DNA of 64,000 nucleotides from Runella limosa DSM 17973 (GTDB taxonomy: Bacteria; Bacteroidota; Bacteroidia; Cytophagales; Spirosomataceae), in assembly GCF_000482465.1 (NCBI RefSeq), contig NZ_AXVJ01000055.1:1-64000 (forward strand), given 5' to 3'. Position numbers and translations under genes: made by a program. Positions 19,714 to 28,722 of this stretch are shown one piece after another (the stretch's first letter is position 1; each line of letters opens with the position of its first letter). The notes under the pieces were generated by a model. The model was not told the origin of the DNA. It worked only from the letters and a program-made list of their open reading frames with translations, and did not search any database.

Positions 19714-20165
19714 GTGATTGTAAAGGCATTTATCAAAAATTAGGAGGCAATCAACAATGTTATTCATCAGAAAAAAGCGCTTCCGAACAGGGGAAAACAT
19801 TTGTCATCAATTCAAAAAAGCATCCAAGGGTTTGTCGCATCAAATTAGACAAATGTTTGATTCCTGAGGTTCCTCACCAAAAACAGTGTGATTATTTGTT
19901 TGTAAAGGTGAGAGAAAATGACGAGCTCGAATACCTCTTTGTTGAACTAAAAGGCAATGCCAAAGAAGCTTCCTATGCTTTCGAGCAAATTTGTCAAGCG
20001 ATTGAGTTTATAAAAAAGAAGGTGGGTCAGATCCCACAGAAACACATTAGAGGGTTTATTGTTGGTGGAAAAGATACGCAAGAAATGAATCGATTGAAGG
20101 AAAAGTTCAAACGTAGCATTGGTCTGGAATTAAAACATAGTACTGGCTCCCGATATGAATTTTAA
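19710..20165 (+). CDS. small PD-(D/E)xK-like protein coupled to the ATPase
   Basis: This 151-residue protein starts at a GTG that overlaps the ATPase stop. The segment CDYLF (D61) followed by YLFVELKG (E79, K81) gives a D-x17-E-x-K arrangement on two adjacent strands. A helix with FEQ (91-93) follows. This is the layout of PD-(D/E)xK nucleases, in which D, E and K hold the metal and Q lies on the next helix. I do not recognise a named family. The protein is short and has no export signal. As partner of an ABC-type ATPase it may be the effector of a defence module. It could also be an inactive nuclease fold used for binding. Confidence 0.65.
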   Translation: MSDCKGIYQKLGGNQQCYSSEKSASEQGKTFVINSKKHPRVCRIKLDKCLIPEVPHQKQCDYLFVKVRENDELEYLFVELKGNAKEASYAFEQICQAIEFIKKKVGQIPQKHIRGFIVGGKDTQEMNRLKEKFKRSIGLELKHSTGSRYEF

Positions 20166-20266
20166 TGTCGTTCTTCTTTGCCTATGGCAAGTAGCTAACC
20201 CCTCACGCTAATCTCCCCCACCACAATTTTCGCGAGGGCCTCCTTCTGCTTTCTAGCAGAAAACCG

Positions 20267-20274
20267 TAACTTTG
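20267..20274 (+). promoter_or_regulatory. probable -7 box of dnaE
   Basis: TAACTTTG fits TAnnTTTG exactly and lies 107 bases before the dnaE start. The expected -33 region overlaps a small hairpin (TTCTGCT/AGCAGAA, 20244-20261) and has no clear TTG. The rest of the 216-base gap before dnaE holds no gene that I can see. Confidence 0.45.
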
Positions 20275-20381
20275 GATAAGTGTTGAATTTGCTAGTTCAT
20301 ATTTGTCAAGCAAACTCCTAAAAAGCGCGCATTTGTAACGCACTAACACTATCCAAGGACAAAGACTTTAATGTAGTTGAT

Positions 20382-23300
20382 ATGCAATTCTCCCACCTCC
20401 ACTGCCATACCCAATACTCGCTACTCGATGGGGCCGCAGATATAAAAAAACTGTTTAAAAAGGCCAAAGCCGACGACATGCCCGCCATTGCCATTACCGA
20501 CCACGGTAATATGTTTGGCGTATTTGAGTTTGTCGCCGAAGGGCACAAACAAGGTATCAAACCCATCGTGGGCTGTGAGTTTTATTTGGTGGAAGACCGC
20601 CATAAAAAACAGTTTACCAAAGAACAAAAAGACGTTCGCCGCCACCAACTGCTATTGGCCAAAAATGCCGAAGGCTACCGAAATTTGGCCAAACTCTGTT
20701 CGCTGGGATTCATCGAAGGCATGTACGGCAAATACCCACGTATCGACAAAGAACTTCTCGTAAAATACCACAAAGGACTCATTGCCACGACTTGTTGCAT
20801 TGGGGCAAGTGTGCCGCAAGCCATCATCAAAAAAGGCGAAGAGGCGGGGCGTCAGGAGTTTAAGTGGTGGCTCGATTTGTTTGGAGAAGATTATTACGTC
20901 GAAATTCAACGGCACGGTATCCGCGACCAAATTATTGCCAACGATGCCCTGCTTAAATACGCCAAAGAGTTCAATGTCAAGGTGATATGTTCCAATGATA
21001 GTCATTACGTAGAGCAAGACGACGCCAACGCGCACGACATTTTGCTGTGCGTCAATACGGGTGATAAACAGTCAACGCCTACCAACAAGGACTTTGACGA
21101 CGAAAATCCAATGCCCAAAGGCACGCGCTTTGCGTTTTTCAACGATGAGTTTTATTTCAAAACCAAAGATGAAATGCTCAAAACGTTTAGCGACTTACCC
21201 GAATCGCTGGACAATACGCAAGAAATCGTTGATAAAGTAGAGCTGTTAAAGCTCAATCGAGACATTTTATTGCCCAATTTCCCGATTCCTGAAGAGTTTA
21301 GGAAGCACAGTATTTCGCAAATGATTGAGTTCAACGGTAAGATGAAAGAACTCACCGCCGATGTACTCAATCAGTGGGAGTACCTCAAGCATTGGACGTT
21401 TGAAGGGGCTCGGAAAAAATACAAGGAAATTACGCCAGAGGTTGAGGAACGACTCAACTTTGAACTGAATACCATCAAAAACATGGGTTTTCCTGGCTAC
21501 TTTCTCATCGTTGCTGACTTTATCCAAGCGGGGCGCGACATGGGCGTGCTCATCGGCCCAGGGCGGGGATCGGCAGCGGGAAGCGCCGTAGCGTATGCCA
21601 TCGGAATCACCAACATTGACCCAATCAAGTACGACCTCCTTTTTGAGCGTTTCTTGAATCCCGACCGTATCTCCATGCCCGATATTGATACGGACTTCGA
21701 CGACGAAGGCCGCCAACGGGTGATTGATTACGTGGTACAGAAATACGGTAAAAACCAAGTGGCCCAAATCATTACCTACGGTACCATGGCCGCCAAGTCG
21801 TCGATTAAGGACGTAGCGCGGGTGATGGATTTGCCATTGCAAGAAGCCAACGCCGTGGTAAAACTCGTGCCTGATAAGCCGACGTACAACATGAACTTGG
21901 ACAAGGTGTTTAAAGTACCCCTTGAAAAAATGGCCGACGTGGTGACGCCCGACGAGGTAGAGAATTTGAAGAAATTGCGTGAAATGCTGAAAGGAAATGA
22001 CCTAACGGCCAAAGTTCTTAAAGAAGCGCAGAAATTGGAAGGAACCGTCCGCAACGTGGGGATTCACGCAGCGGGTATTATCATTGCCCCTTCCGACCTG
22101 ACGGATTTGATTCCTGTGAGTACCTCCAAAGAATCGAATTTGCTGATTACGCAGTACGAAGGGAAAATCATTGAAGATGCGGGGGTAATCAAGATGGACT
22201 TCTTAGGGCTACGAAACTTGACCATTATCAAGGAAGCCCTTAGGATGATTGAAGCCAACCACGGGGTTAAAATTGACATTGATTACATTCCGCTCGATGA
22301 CATCAAGGTGTTTGAACTTTTCCAACGAGGTGAGACCAACGCCGTTTTCCAGTTTGAATCCGACGGGATGAAAAAGTACATGCGCGAACTCAAACCTGAC
22401 CGTTTTGAGGACCTTATCGCCATGAACGCCCTGTACCGCCCTGGGCCAATTGCCTACATTCCTAACTTTATTAACCGTAAACATGGACGCGAAAAAGTAG
22501 AGTATGACCTCCCCGAAATGGAGGAATATTTGGCCGATACGTACGGAATTTGTGTCACTGGCGACACCCTCATTCACGACGCTAAAACTGGCGAGCGAGT
22601 ACGCATTGATAGTCTAGCTAACCGCGTCGGCGAGTTTTGGGTGCAAGGAGTAAACGACGATTTATTACCTGCCTCTGCCCCTATTACTCATTGGGTGTGC
22701 AATGGTGAAAAAGAAGTGCTTGAAGTACGACTTCGCAATGGAAGTCGAGTTAAACTAACCCCTGACCATCAGGTTCTGACCGAAACAGGTTGGCAACAGG
22801 CGGGAAGTTTGCAAGTAGGAAGTGTGATTGCTACTCCCCGAAAATTATTCGTTGAAAATGAACAAGAATATGACCGTGACAAATTGCGTGTCTTAGCCTA
22901 TATTCTTGCCGATGGTTCTTTGAGTGGCTGTGGCGCTACGGCAGACTTTGTCTCTAAAGACCCTCAACTGTTGGATGCTTACACTGAGAGTATCAGCACG
23001 TTTGAACGTTTGGAAACTCGAACCTTACAACAAGTTCGGGACGTAACAAGAATCATGGTGGCAGGAACGGACAAAACGCATTACCACGAGACGAATTCAT
23101 TGGTGGCTCAATTGAGAGAATGGGGCCTAAAAACCATGAAAGGTGGCTGCCGTTCAGACGAAAAATTTGTTCCTGAGTTTGTATTTGGCCTAACCGAAGA
23201 GACCATTGCCTTCTTTTTGGCTTCGCTGTGGGACTGTGATGGGCACATTGGCAAAGACTTGAATCATTTCAAAACGATTTCACCCAGGTTGGCCAATGAC

Positions 23301-25343
23301 GTTAAAACCCTGCTTCTGCGTTTGGGAATTTACTCCGTCACTTATCAATCAACCTATCACAACAACCGCCGTAACCAAGAAATGACGGCCTACCAAGTAA
23401 GCGTTTACAACCTCAAAGCGTTTGCTGAATTGATAGGACCCCATTTAGTTTCTAAAAAAATCCAAGAAACCCTCTTATCAGGGCATGAGGTACACGATAA
23501 TATTTCACGCACGTTATTTTTAGATGAACTAGGACAAGTTTGGAAAGGCTCAGGTCGCGGGCTTATGGATAAATACGGATTTGACCGACAGCATCTTTTG
23601 CCTAACAAACTCCGAACGTGCCCTCGTATTTCGTTAAAAGCAGTACTGCCATTAATCGAACACCTGCCCCTCAACCAGTCAGCTCGCCTCGCTAAAATAC
23701 GGTGGGATGAAGTTGTTGAAATCAAGGCGATTGGCAAAGAAAAAGTATATGATATTACCGTAGAAGGCATCCATAATTTTGTTGGAAACAACATTATTCT
23801 TCATAACTGTACTTATCAAGAGCAAATTATGCTCCTTTCGCAGAAAATGGCGGGCTTTACCAAAGGTGATGCAGACGTTTTGCGTAAGGCCATGGGGAAA
23901 AAGCAGATTGAGGTTTTGAACAAAATGAAGAGTAAATTCATCGACGGCGGTAAAAACAAGGGTCTTGATGAGAAAAAACTCGATAAAGTATGGACCGACT
24001 GGGAAGCCTTTGCGTCGTACGCCTTCAATAAATCGCACTCAACGTGCTACGCTTTTGTGGCGTACCAAACGGCTTATCTCAAAGCCCATTATCCCGCCGA
24101 ATACATGGCGGCGGTCTTGACGAGTTCGCTGGGTAACATTGAAAAAATTACGTTCTTCCTCGAAGAGTGTAAAGCCCTCGGAATCCCTGTACTGGGCCCT
24201 GATGTCAACGAATCGGAACGGCGTTTCGGGGTAAACAAACGTGGAGAAATTCGCTTTGGATTGGGAGGTATCAAAGGAACTGGTGATGCTGCCGTAGAAA
24301 GCATCATCGAAGAAAGAACCAATAACGGCCCTTTCAAAGACCTTTTTGACTTTATGACTCGGGTCAACTTACGAACTGTCAACAAGAAAACCATCGAATC
24401 GTTGGCGTATGCGGGGGCGTTTGACTTGTTTGAGGAATACCACCGCGCTCAGTATTTTACGGCTGCCGACGGCGAACAACAAAACTTAATCGAAAAATTA
24501 ATCAAATACGCCAACGCCGTTCAAGCTGATAAGTCCAATGCGCAGGCATCGTTGTTTGGTGGTTTTGGTGGAAGCGGCGCCGATATTGCCAAACCTAAAG
24601 CGCCTATTGTAGAGCAGTGGAGCGACATTGAGCGGTTACGTTTTGAAAAAGACGTGGTTGGTTTCTACATTTCGGGCCACCCGCTTGATATGTATCGCTT
24701 GGAGTTGACCAACTTCTGTACTTGTACCCTTGATAAAGTGATGCTCACTTCCGAAGTTACTGAAACCAGTGATACCGAAGAAGGAGATATGCCTGCCGTG
24801 GCCAACGTAGAAATCGGTGGCCGCCCGCTCTTGTTTGGCAAAGACATTACGGTAGCGGGTATTGTGAGTAGCAGCCAAGTCAGAACCACCAAAACGGGGA
24901 ATCCTTTCTGTATTTTTAAACTCGAAGATTACGCGGGCTCGATGGAAATGGCGCTTTTTGGCGAAGATTTTGTGAAGTTTTCGGCTTACGTCCAAATGGG
25001 ACACTTTTTGTTTGTCAAAGGGAAAATTCAAAACCGCTGGAAACAAGAAGACCAATACGAATTTAAAATCACGTCGATGCAGCTTTTGAATGAAGTTCGT
25101 GAAAAACTCACCAAAGAAATCAAGCTACAACTGGATTTGGATATGCTAGATGGTGTACTCGTGACCAAGCTCAACGAAGCCGTCCAAGCCTACCCTGGCC
25201 ACTGCGCGCTCACGGTGTCGGTGGTGGATCATCAAAGTCGGACGGAGGTGAAACTTCAATCACGAACGCACCGAGTTGCACCTACCAACGAGTTCTTTAA
25301 ACTGATAGAATCAATGGGAGGGGTGAATTTTTCGGTCAATTAA
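20382..25343 (+). CDS. dnaE: DNA polymerase III alpha subunit with in-frame intein
   Basis: This is the replicative polymerase catalytic subunit. The precursor has 1653 residues: 1234 of polymerase, a normal length for Bacteroidota, plus a 419-residue intein at 724-1142. Visible parts are the PHP domain at the N-terminus (FSHLHCHTQYSLLDG, ITDHGNMFG), the palm catalytic motif PDIDTDFDDEGR near residue 432, the finger region GPGRGSAAGS, the thumb/finger segment FNKSHSTCYAFVAYQ, and a C-terminal OB fold (ITVAGIVSSSQVRTTKTG). The intein splits the conserved TYGI-CTYQEQIM segment, so activity depends on protein splicing. The next gene starts 48 bases after the stop and may be co-transcribed. Confidence 0.97.
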   Translation: MQFSHLHCHTQYSLLDGAADIKKLFKKAKADDMPAIAITDHGNMFGVFEFVAEGHKQGIKPIVGCEFYLVEDRHKKQFTKEQKDVRRHQLLLAKNAEGYRNLAKLCSLGFIEGMYGKYPRIDKELLVKYHKGLIATTCCIGASVPQAIIKKGEEAGRQEFKWWLDLFGEDYYVEIQRHGIRDQIIANDALLKYAKEFNVKVICSNDSHYVEQDDANAHDILLCVNTGDKQSTPTNKDFDDENPMPKGTRFAFFNDEFYFKTKDEMLKTFSDLPESLDNTQEIVDKVELLKLNRDILLPNFPIPEEFRKHSISQMIEFNGKMKELTADVLNQWEYLKHWTFEGARKKYKEITPEVEERLNFELNTIKNMGFPGYFLIVADFIQAGRDMGVLIGPGRGSAAGSAVAYAIGITNIDPIKYDLLFERFLNPDRISMPDIDTDFDDEGRQRVIDYVVQKYGKNQVAQIITYGTMAAKSSIKDVARVMDLPLQEANAVVKLVPDKPTYNMNLDKVFKVPLEKMADVVTPDEVENLKKLREMLKGNDLTAKVLKEAQKLEGTVRNVGIHAAGIIIAPSDLTDLIPVSTSKESNLLITQYEGKIIEDAGVIKMDFLGLRNLTIIKEALRMIEANHGVKIDIDYIPLDDIKVFELFQRGETNAVFQFESDGMKKYMRELKPDRFEDLIAMNALYRPGPIAYIPNFINRKHGREKVEYDLPEMEEYLADTYGICVTGDTLIHDAKTGERVRIDSLANRVGEFWVQGVNDDLLPASAPITHWVCNGEKEVLEVRLRNGSRVKLTPDHQVLTETGWQQAGSLQVGSVIATPRKLFVENEQEYDRDKLRVLAYILADGSLSGCGATADFVSKDPQLLDAYTESISTFERLETRTLQQVRDVTRIMVAGTDKTHYHETNSLVAQLREWGLKTMKGGCRSDEKFVPEFVFGLTEETIAFFLASLWDCDGHIGKDLNHFKTISPRLANDVKTLLLRLGIYSVTYQSTYHNNRRNQEMTAYQVSVYNLKAFAELIGPHLVSKKIQETLLSGHEVHDNISRTLFLDELGQVWKGSGRGLMDKYGFDRQHLLPNKLRTCPRISLKAVLPLIEHLPLNQSARLAKIRWDEVVEIKAIGKEKVYDITVEGIHNFVGNNIILHNCTYQEQIMLLSQKMAGFTKGDADVLRKAMGKKQIEVLNKMKSKFIDGGKNKGLDEKKLDKVWTDWEAFASYAFNKSHSTCYAFVAYQTAYLKAHYPAEYMAAVLTSSLGNIEKITFFLEECKALGIPVLGPDVNESERRFGVNKRGEIRFGLGGIKGTGDAAVESIIEERTNNGPFKDLFDFMTRVNLRTVNKKTIESLAYAGAFDLFEEYHRAQYFTAADGEQQNLIEKLIKYANAVQADKSNAQASLFGGFGGSGADIAKPKAPIVEQWSDIERLRFEKDVVGFYISGHPLDMYRLELTNFCTCTLDKVMLTSEVTETSDTEEGDMPAVANVEIGGRPLLFGKDITVAGIVSSSQVRTTKTGNPFCIFKLEDYAGSMEMALFGEDFVKFSAYVQMGHFLFVKGKIQNRWKQEDQYEFKITSMQLLNEVREKLTKEIKLQLDLDMLDGVLVTKLNEAVQAYPGHCALTVSVVDHQSRTEVKLQSRTHRVAPTNEFFKLIESMGGVNFSVN
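22551..23807 (+). mobile_element. DnaE intein with LAGLIDADG homing endonuclease
   Basis: This 419-residue insertion lies in frame within dnaE. Splicing blocks: Cys1 and CVTGDTLI (block A); LTPDHQVLTETGW (block B, T-x-x-H at about intein residues 70-73); VYDITVEGIHNFVGNN (block F); and NIILHN ending with His418-Asn419 (block G), followed by Cys+1 of the C-extein. Two dodecapeptide motifs, LAYILADGSL (about 115) and LASLWDCDGHIG (about 224), each keep the acidic catalytic residue, so the homing endonuclease may be active. Removing the insert restores TYGICTYQEQIM. The site differs from that of the split cyanobacterial DnaE inteins, which interrupt the later FNKSHS segment. That segment is intact here. 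Confidence 0.95.
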
Positions 25344-25391
25344 ATCGACAATTAGTTCCGCCGTTTTTCGTTTACTAGAAAATAACGCATT

Positions 25392-26885
25392 ATGAAATAT
25401 CCTCTCTATGGCCTTTTTGCGCTTTTGTTTGCACAAGTCCTGAAGGCACAAAATGCCCAAATTACCCTCAAAATGGCCCCTGAGGCCACCAATTTTTCGG
25501 TGTCGCTGGTAACGGAAAAAGTAAAATTCCAGCCCTCTCCAGCCATTGGTTTGGCCGATGTTGAGTTTCTAAATATTGGTTATTTTGAAATTACTAACCA
25601 AAAAATAGCCAATGCGGAAGTGGAGCTTACCGAACCTCAGTTGGTACGGCTTCAAATTGTCCCAACTGCTGCGGGGGCTTCGGCCTACCAGCCTGTTAGT
25701 CAAAGCTTTAATCGGGTATTGTTTATTAGTCCCAACGATAAGCTAACGGTAACGATTCATCCCAACAAATCGTTGACTTTTGAGGGAACAAATGCCTATT
25801 ACCAAGAGTTTTTGCGGGATTATTTCAAAGAAAACTTATACGAATACTTGCCCGTATTTGGCTATAAACCTACCAAAAACGACAACAGTATTATCTTGCC
25901 AAAGGTGGACAGCCTGCAACAAGCTCGTTTACAGCGTTTTCAAACATTGAAAAGCCAACAGCCCATCAGCGAAGCGTTTGATGCGTACATCACAGCGACC
26001 ATCAACACCGAAGCGTATTTAACCCGTCAGTTGGTATTGGATAAAAAAATCCGTGAAAGTCAGGGAGTTCAACTCAAAGCTACGCAGCGCCAAGAGGTAG
26101 AAAATTTTACGCTTCAAAACTTCAAAATCTTGCCCGATGCCGCCCTTATGAGTGAGCCATACCGCCGCGAATTGGTAAATCATATCCTGATTCCAATTAC
26201 CAAAAAGTACCCAACAGATTCGGCGCAACGCTACATTTTGTCGGGTGAGGCATTACAACTAGCTTATCAAGAAAGCGACGAACAGCTGAGGGCGTATTCC
26301 AAACAACGTGCTTATTTGCTCACGCATTGGGTTGATTATGCGGTGGCATTTAGAAGCGACATGACTGCGGCACATAGTTTATTAGAAAAATTTGAACGTG
26401 CGTACCCATCTTCCGAGCTCCTTCCGTATTTTAAACAAAGCATTACGGCCAAAGAAGGCATGTACGTAGGAAAGGGCGCCCCCAACTTTTTACTCAAAGA
26501 CCGCGATGGCAAAGAAGTAACCCTCCAAAGTCTTCAAGGTAAGCCCATCTGCATTGCTTTTTGCTTTAATTTAAAACAGCACGAGCTTATTTTTAAGCCG
26601 CTCGAAGAAGCTTACAAAGGTCGTTTAACGTTTGTTTATCTCAACGTTACACCCAATACGTCTTTTGAGCTTTGGCATTCGTTGACCGAAAACCGTCCGA
26701 GTGTTGTCCATCTTTGGGCTTCCGACGAAGACGCCCAAAAATTAAAAGAAACCTACGCAACCACCATGGGTTATCCGTTCGTATTGATAGATGCGCAAGG
26801 AAAGATTGTAGAACGCTGGATTCCGCAAGAATTTCCTGATAACAAAACGCTTCAAAAAGAGTTAAGTGGATTGGTAAAGAAGTGA
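25392..26885 (+). CDS. secreted thioredoxin-fold protein lacking the CxxC
   Basis: The product has 497 residues with a signal peptide (FALLFAQVLKAQ). The N-terminal half (about 20-350) is the variable helical/beta region seen ahead of TlpA-like domains in Bacteroidota. The C-terminal part (about 365-497) is a thioredoxin fold: GKGAPNFLLKDRDGKEVTL, then GKPICIAFCFNLKQHELIF, then GYPFVLIDAQGKIVERW with the cis-proline region. Where family members have WASWCGPC, this protein has FCFNLKQ, so both active-site cysteines of the CxxC are missing. Disulfide exchange is therefore unlikely, and a binding or structural role in the periplasm is more probable. It follows dnaE closely and has its own terminator. 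Confidence 0.75.
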   Translation: MKYPLYGLFALLFAQVLKAQNAQITLKMAPEATNFSVSLVTEKVKFQPSPAIGLADVEFLNIGYFEITNQKIANAEVELTEPQLVRLQIVPTAAGASAYQPVSQSFNRVLFISPNDKLTVTIHPNKSLTFEGTNAYYQEFLRDYFKENLYEYLPVFGYKPTKNDNSIILPKVDSLQQARLQRFQTLKSQQPISEAFDAYITATINTEAYLTRQLVLDKKIRESQGVQLKATQRQEVENFTLQNFKILPDAALMSEPYRRELVNHILIPITKKYPTDSAQRYILSGEALQLAYQESDEQLRAYSKQRAYLLTHWVDYAVAFRSDMTAAHSLLEKFERAYPSSELLPYFKQSITAKEGMYVGKGAPNFLLKDRDGKEVTLQSLQGKPICIAFCFNLKQHELIFKPLEEAYKGRLTFVYLNVTPNTSFELWHSLTENRPSVVHLWASDEDAQKLKETYATTMGYPFVLIDAQGKIVERWIPQEFPDNKTLQKELSGLVKK

Positions 26886-26901
26886 TTGGTTTCGTGAAGA
26901 G

Positions 26902-26939
26902 AATCGCCGCTATGGGTCACCATGCGGCGATTTTTTTTT
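26902..26939 (+). terminator. terminator after the thioredoxin-fold gene
   Basis: AATCGCCGC (26902-26910) pairs with GCGGCGATT (26924-26932) around a 13-base loop, followed by a run of T. It lies between convergent genes and overlaps the last codons of the M23 gene on the other strand. Confidence 0.9.
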
Positions 26940-27681
26940 ATCGTATTATTTCAGCGCTCGCTAGCCAATCGTAGGTATTTACAGGATGAGGAAGCGCTTC
27001 GGGAGTCAGCTGAAGATACATCATGTGGAGGTGGGTACCTGAGCGTGCCTTGGCGGCGTTGAGTCCCGTACGGCCTACTTCCGCTATTTTTTGTCCAAGC
27101 GTTATTTCATCGCCTGCTTCTACCATTACTTTGCTGTGGTGGGCGTAATAAAATAAGCCATCGAGGCAAGGGTCATAAATCCACACAAAATTTCCGCCTC
27201 GGTACAAGCTTTCGGGTGACCAATTAGTTTCTGTTGCTACAACAATACCAGGGCGCATCGCCAACACATCCACGGGCTTATCTGTCTGGTCATCAACGCT
27301 ATCTTGGTTACGGTCATAGACAAAAATATCGTGTGCGGGATGGCTTCCTTGTACTTTATGGTCAAATAAATTGAAGCCTTTTGGGCGAAAACCTGATCCA
27401 TGTCCTCCGATGTTGTTGGAATCGTAATCGCGCAATGGAAACACAAATCGAACCGAGTCCGTGCAGTTTTGCTGACGATACGGCTGAGTTACTTGGCGCA
27501 ATTCTCGCAAAATAGCCTGAAAGCGCAATTGAGCGGAATCAGGCGTCAGGGTCTGCTCCCGAATCTGCGAATTCAAATCTTGAAAAGCCATTCCCAACGT
27601 TATCATTTGTTCGCGCGGGGCATCCGAACGAGCTGCCAGTAAGCCTAAAATCAGAATGATAAGAGCGTTAAACTTCTGCAT
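26938..27681 (-). CDS. M23-family metallopeptidase (LytM-like)
   Basis: This secreted 247-residue zinc peptidase probably cuts peptidoglycan cross-bridges or related peptides in the periplasm. An N-terminal hydrophobic segment (ALIILILGLLAARS) acts as signal or anchor. The metal-binding set of M23 is complete: H114 and D118 in HPAHD, H181 in YYAHH, and H219 in THLH. The catalytic domain occupies about 78-235, with an extra DRNQDSVDDQTDK loop (124-136) that resembles a calcium-binding turn. It starts 18 bases after the upstream SMP-30-like gene, so the two form an operon. Confidence 0.85.
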   Translation of the reverse strand: MQKFNALIILILGLLAARSDAPREQMITLGMAFQDLNSQIREQTLTPDSAQLRFQAILRELRQVTQPYRQQNCTDSVRFVFPLRDYDSNNIGGHGSGFRPKGFNLFDHKVQGSHPAHDIFVYDRNQDSVDDQTDKPVDVLAMRPGIVVATETNWSPESLYRGGNFVWIYDPCLDGLFYYAHHSKVMVEAGDEITLGQKIAEVGRTGLNAAKARSGTHLHMMYLQLTPEALPHPVNTYDWLASAEIIR

Positions 27682-27699
27682 TTAAACGTATTAATGGGG

Positions 27700-28596
27700 T
27701 TATTTCTTTCCTAAAAAAGCTTGCATCATTGTCCACTCTCTACCAGGAGCATCGGCGGTAAAAGTTTCCATACAGCCTCTGTCTTGTAAAGTGATGTAGC
27801 AAGTTCGCCCTTTTTTGCCTCCAAAACAAATATTAGACACACTTTTGCCTTTGGTTTTGATGGTCTTAACGATTTTTCCATCGGGTGCTACAACGGCTAT
27901 TTCACCCTTTCCATGGCGGGTGATGTACAGGTTTCCGTTGGCGTCGCAGCGCATTCCGTCCATGCCTCCGTCGGCAAATTGTATCAACAAACGTTTGTTT
28001 GACAAGCTTCCATCCGCACCAATGTCGAAAGCCCAGACGTTACGTTGCACGCTTTCATTGACGTACAATGTCCGTTCGTCAGGACTGACATCAATCCCGT
28101 TGGTTGTTCCCATTGAGGGAGCTACAATTTTGGCTTTTCCTTCGGGCGACACGTGCCAGATTTGTCCCGTCCCAGCTTTCCAGTTGGGATCTGAACAAAA
28201 AATGTGCCCTTTGCTCGTAATCGCCAAATCATTGGGTTGATTCATGCTTGGTTCGTGACAGTGAACACTCACTTGCTTTGTCACTAGGTTGACTTTCAGT
28301 ACATTATGGCCTGTAAAGTCGGCGACATAAAAAGTGTTGGCATTGCCAAAACGTATCCCATTTCCTGTGCTTCCTTTGGGTAAGGTCAAAAAAATCGACG
28401 TTTTATTGCGTTTGGGGATTTGGGCAATGGTGCCATCCATGGCGTAGTTGACGGCATAGACATTGCCTTCACCATCCACCGATGGCCCTTCGCAGTTGTT
28501 GGTAAACTCATGTTCACGGGTAAAGTCGGAGGTTTGGGCAAGGGCTCCGAGTCCAGATAACGCAGTAAGAATAGTTGAGAGGTAAAAATGGCGCAT
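27700..28596 (-). CDS. secreted SMP-30/gluconolactonase-like beta-propeller
   Basis: This 298-residue exported protein (signal LTALSGLGALAQ) has six propeller-like repeats. Recognisable segments are NCEGPSVDGEGNVYAVNY at the first metal site, NQPNDLAITSKGHIFCSDP, and TTNGIDVSPDERTLYVNES, corresponding to the E, N and D metal ligands of SMP-30/gluconolactonases. Family members hydrolyse sugar lactones or related esters with a divalent metal. The substrate here cannot be told from sequence. It is the first gene of a pair with the M23 peptidase. Confidence 0.82.
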   Translation of the reverse strand: MRHFYLSTILTALSGLGALAQTSDFTREHEFTNNCEGPSVDGEGNVYAVNYAMDGTIAQIPKRNKTSIFLTLPKGSTGNGIRFGNANTFYVADFTGHNVLKVNLVTKQVSVHCHEPSMNQPNDLAITSKGHIFCSDPNWKAGTGQIWHVSPEGKAKIVAPSMGTTNGIDVSPDERTLYVNESVQRNVWAFDIGADGSLSNKRLLIQFADGGMDGMRCDANGNLYITRHGKGEIAVVAPDGKIVKTIKTKGKSVSNICFGGKKGRTCYITLQDRGCMETFTADAPGREWTMMQAFLGKK

Positions 28597-28646
28597 GGTT
28601 TCGCTGGTTTTAGAATACTGTAAAGATTAAGGTTTGACTCAAAATA

Positions 28647-28684
28647 AAAAAACTTTCCAAGTGACGAACACCTGAAAAGTTTTC
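28647..28684 (-). terminator. terminator of the TlpA-like gene
   Basis: On the minus strand AAACTTTTCAGGTG and CACTTGGAAAGTTT form an imperfect stem with a 5-base loop, followed by TTTTATTTT. It lies about 40 bases after the stop of the gene at 28723. Confidence 0.8.
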
Positions 28685-28722
28685 ATGTTTTATTTTTTAG
28701 AAGTAGGAAGCGAGAAAATGAC

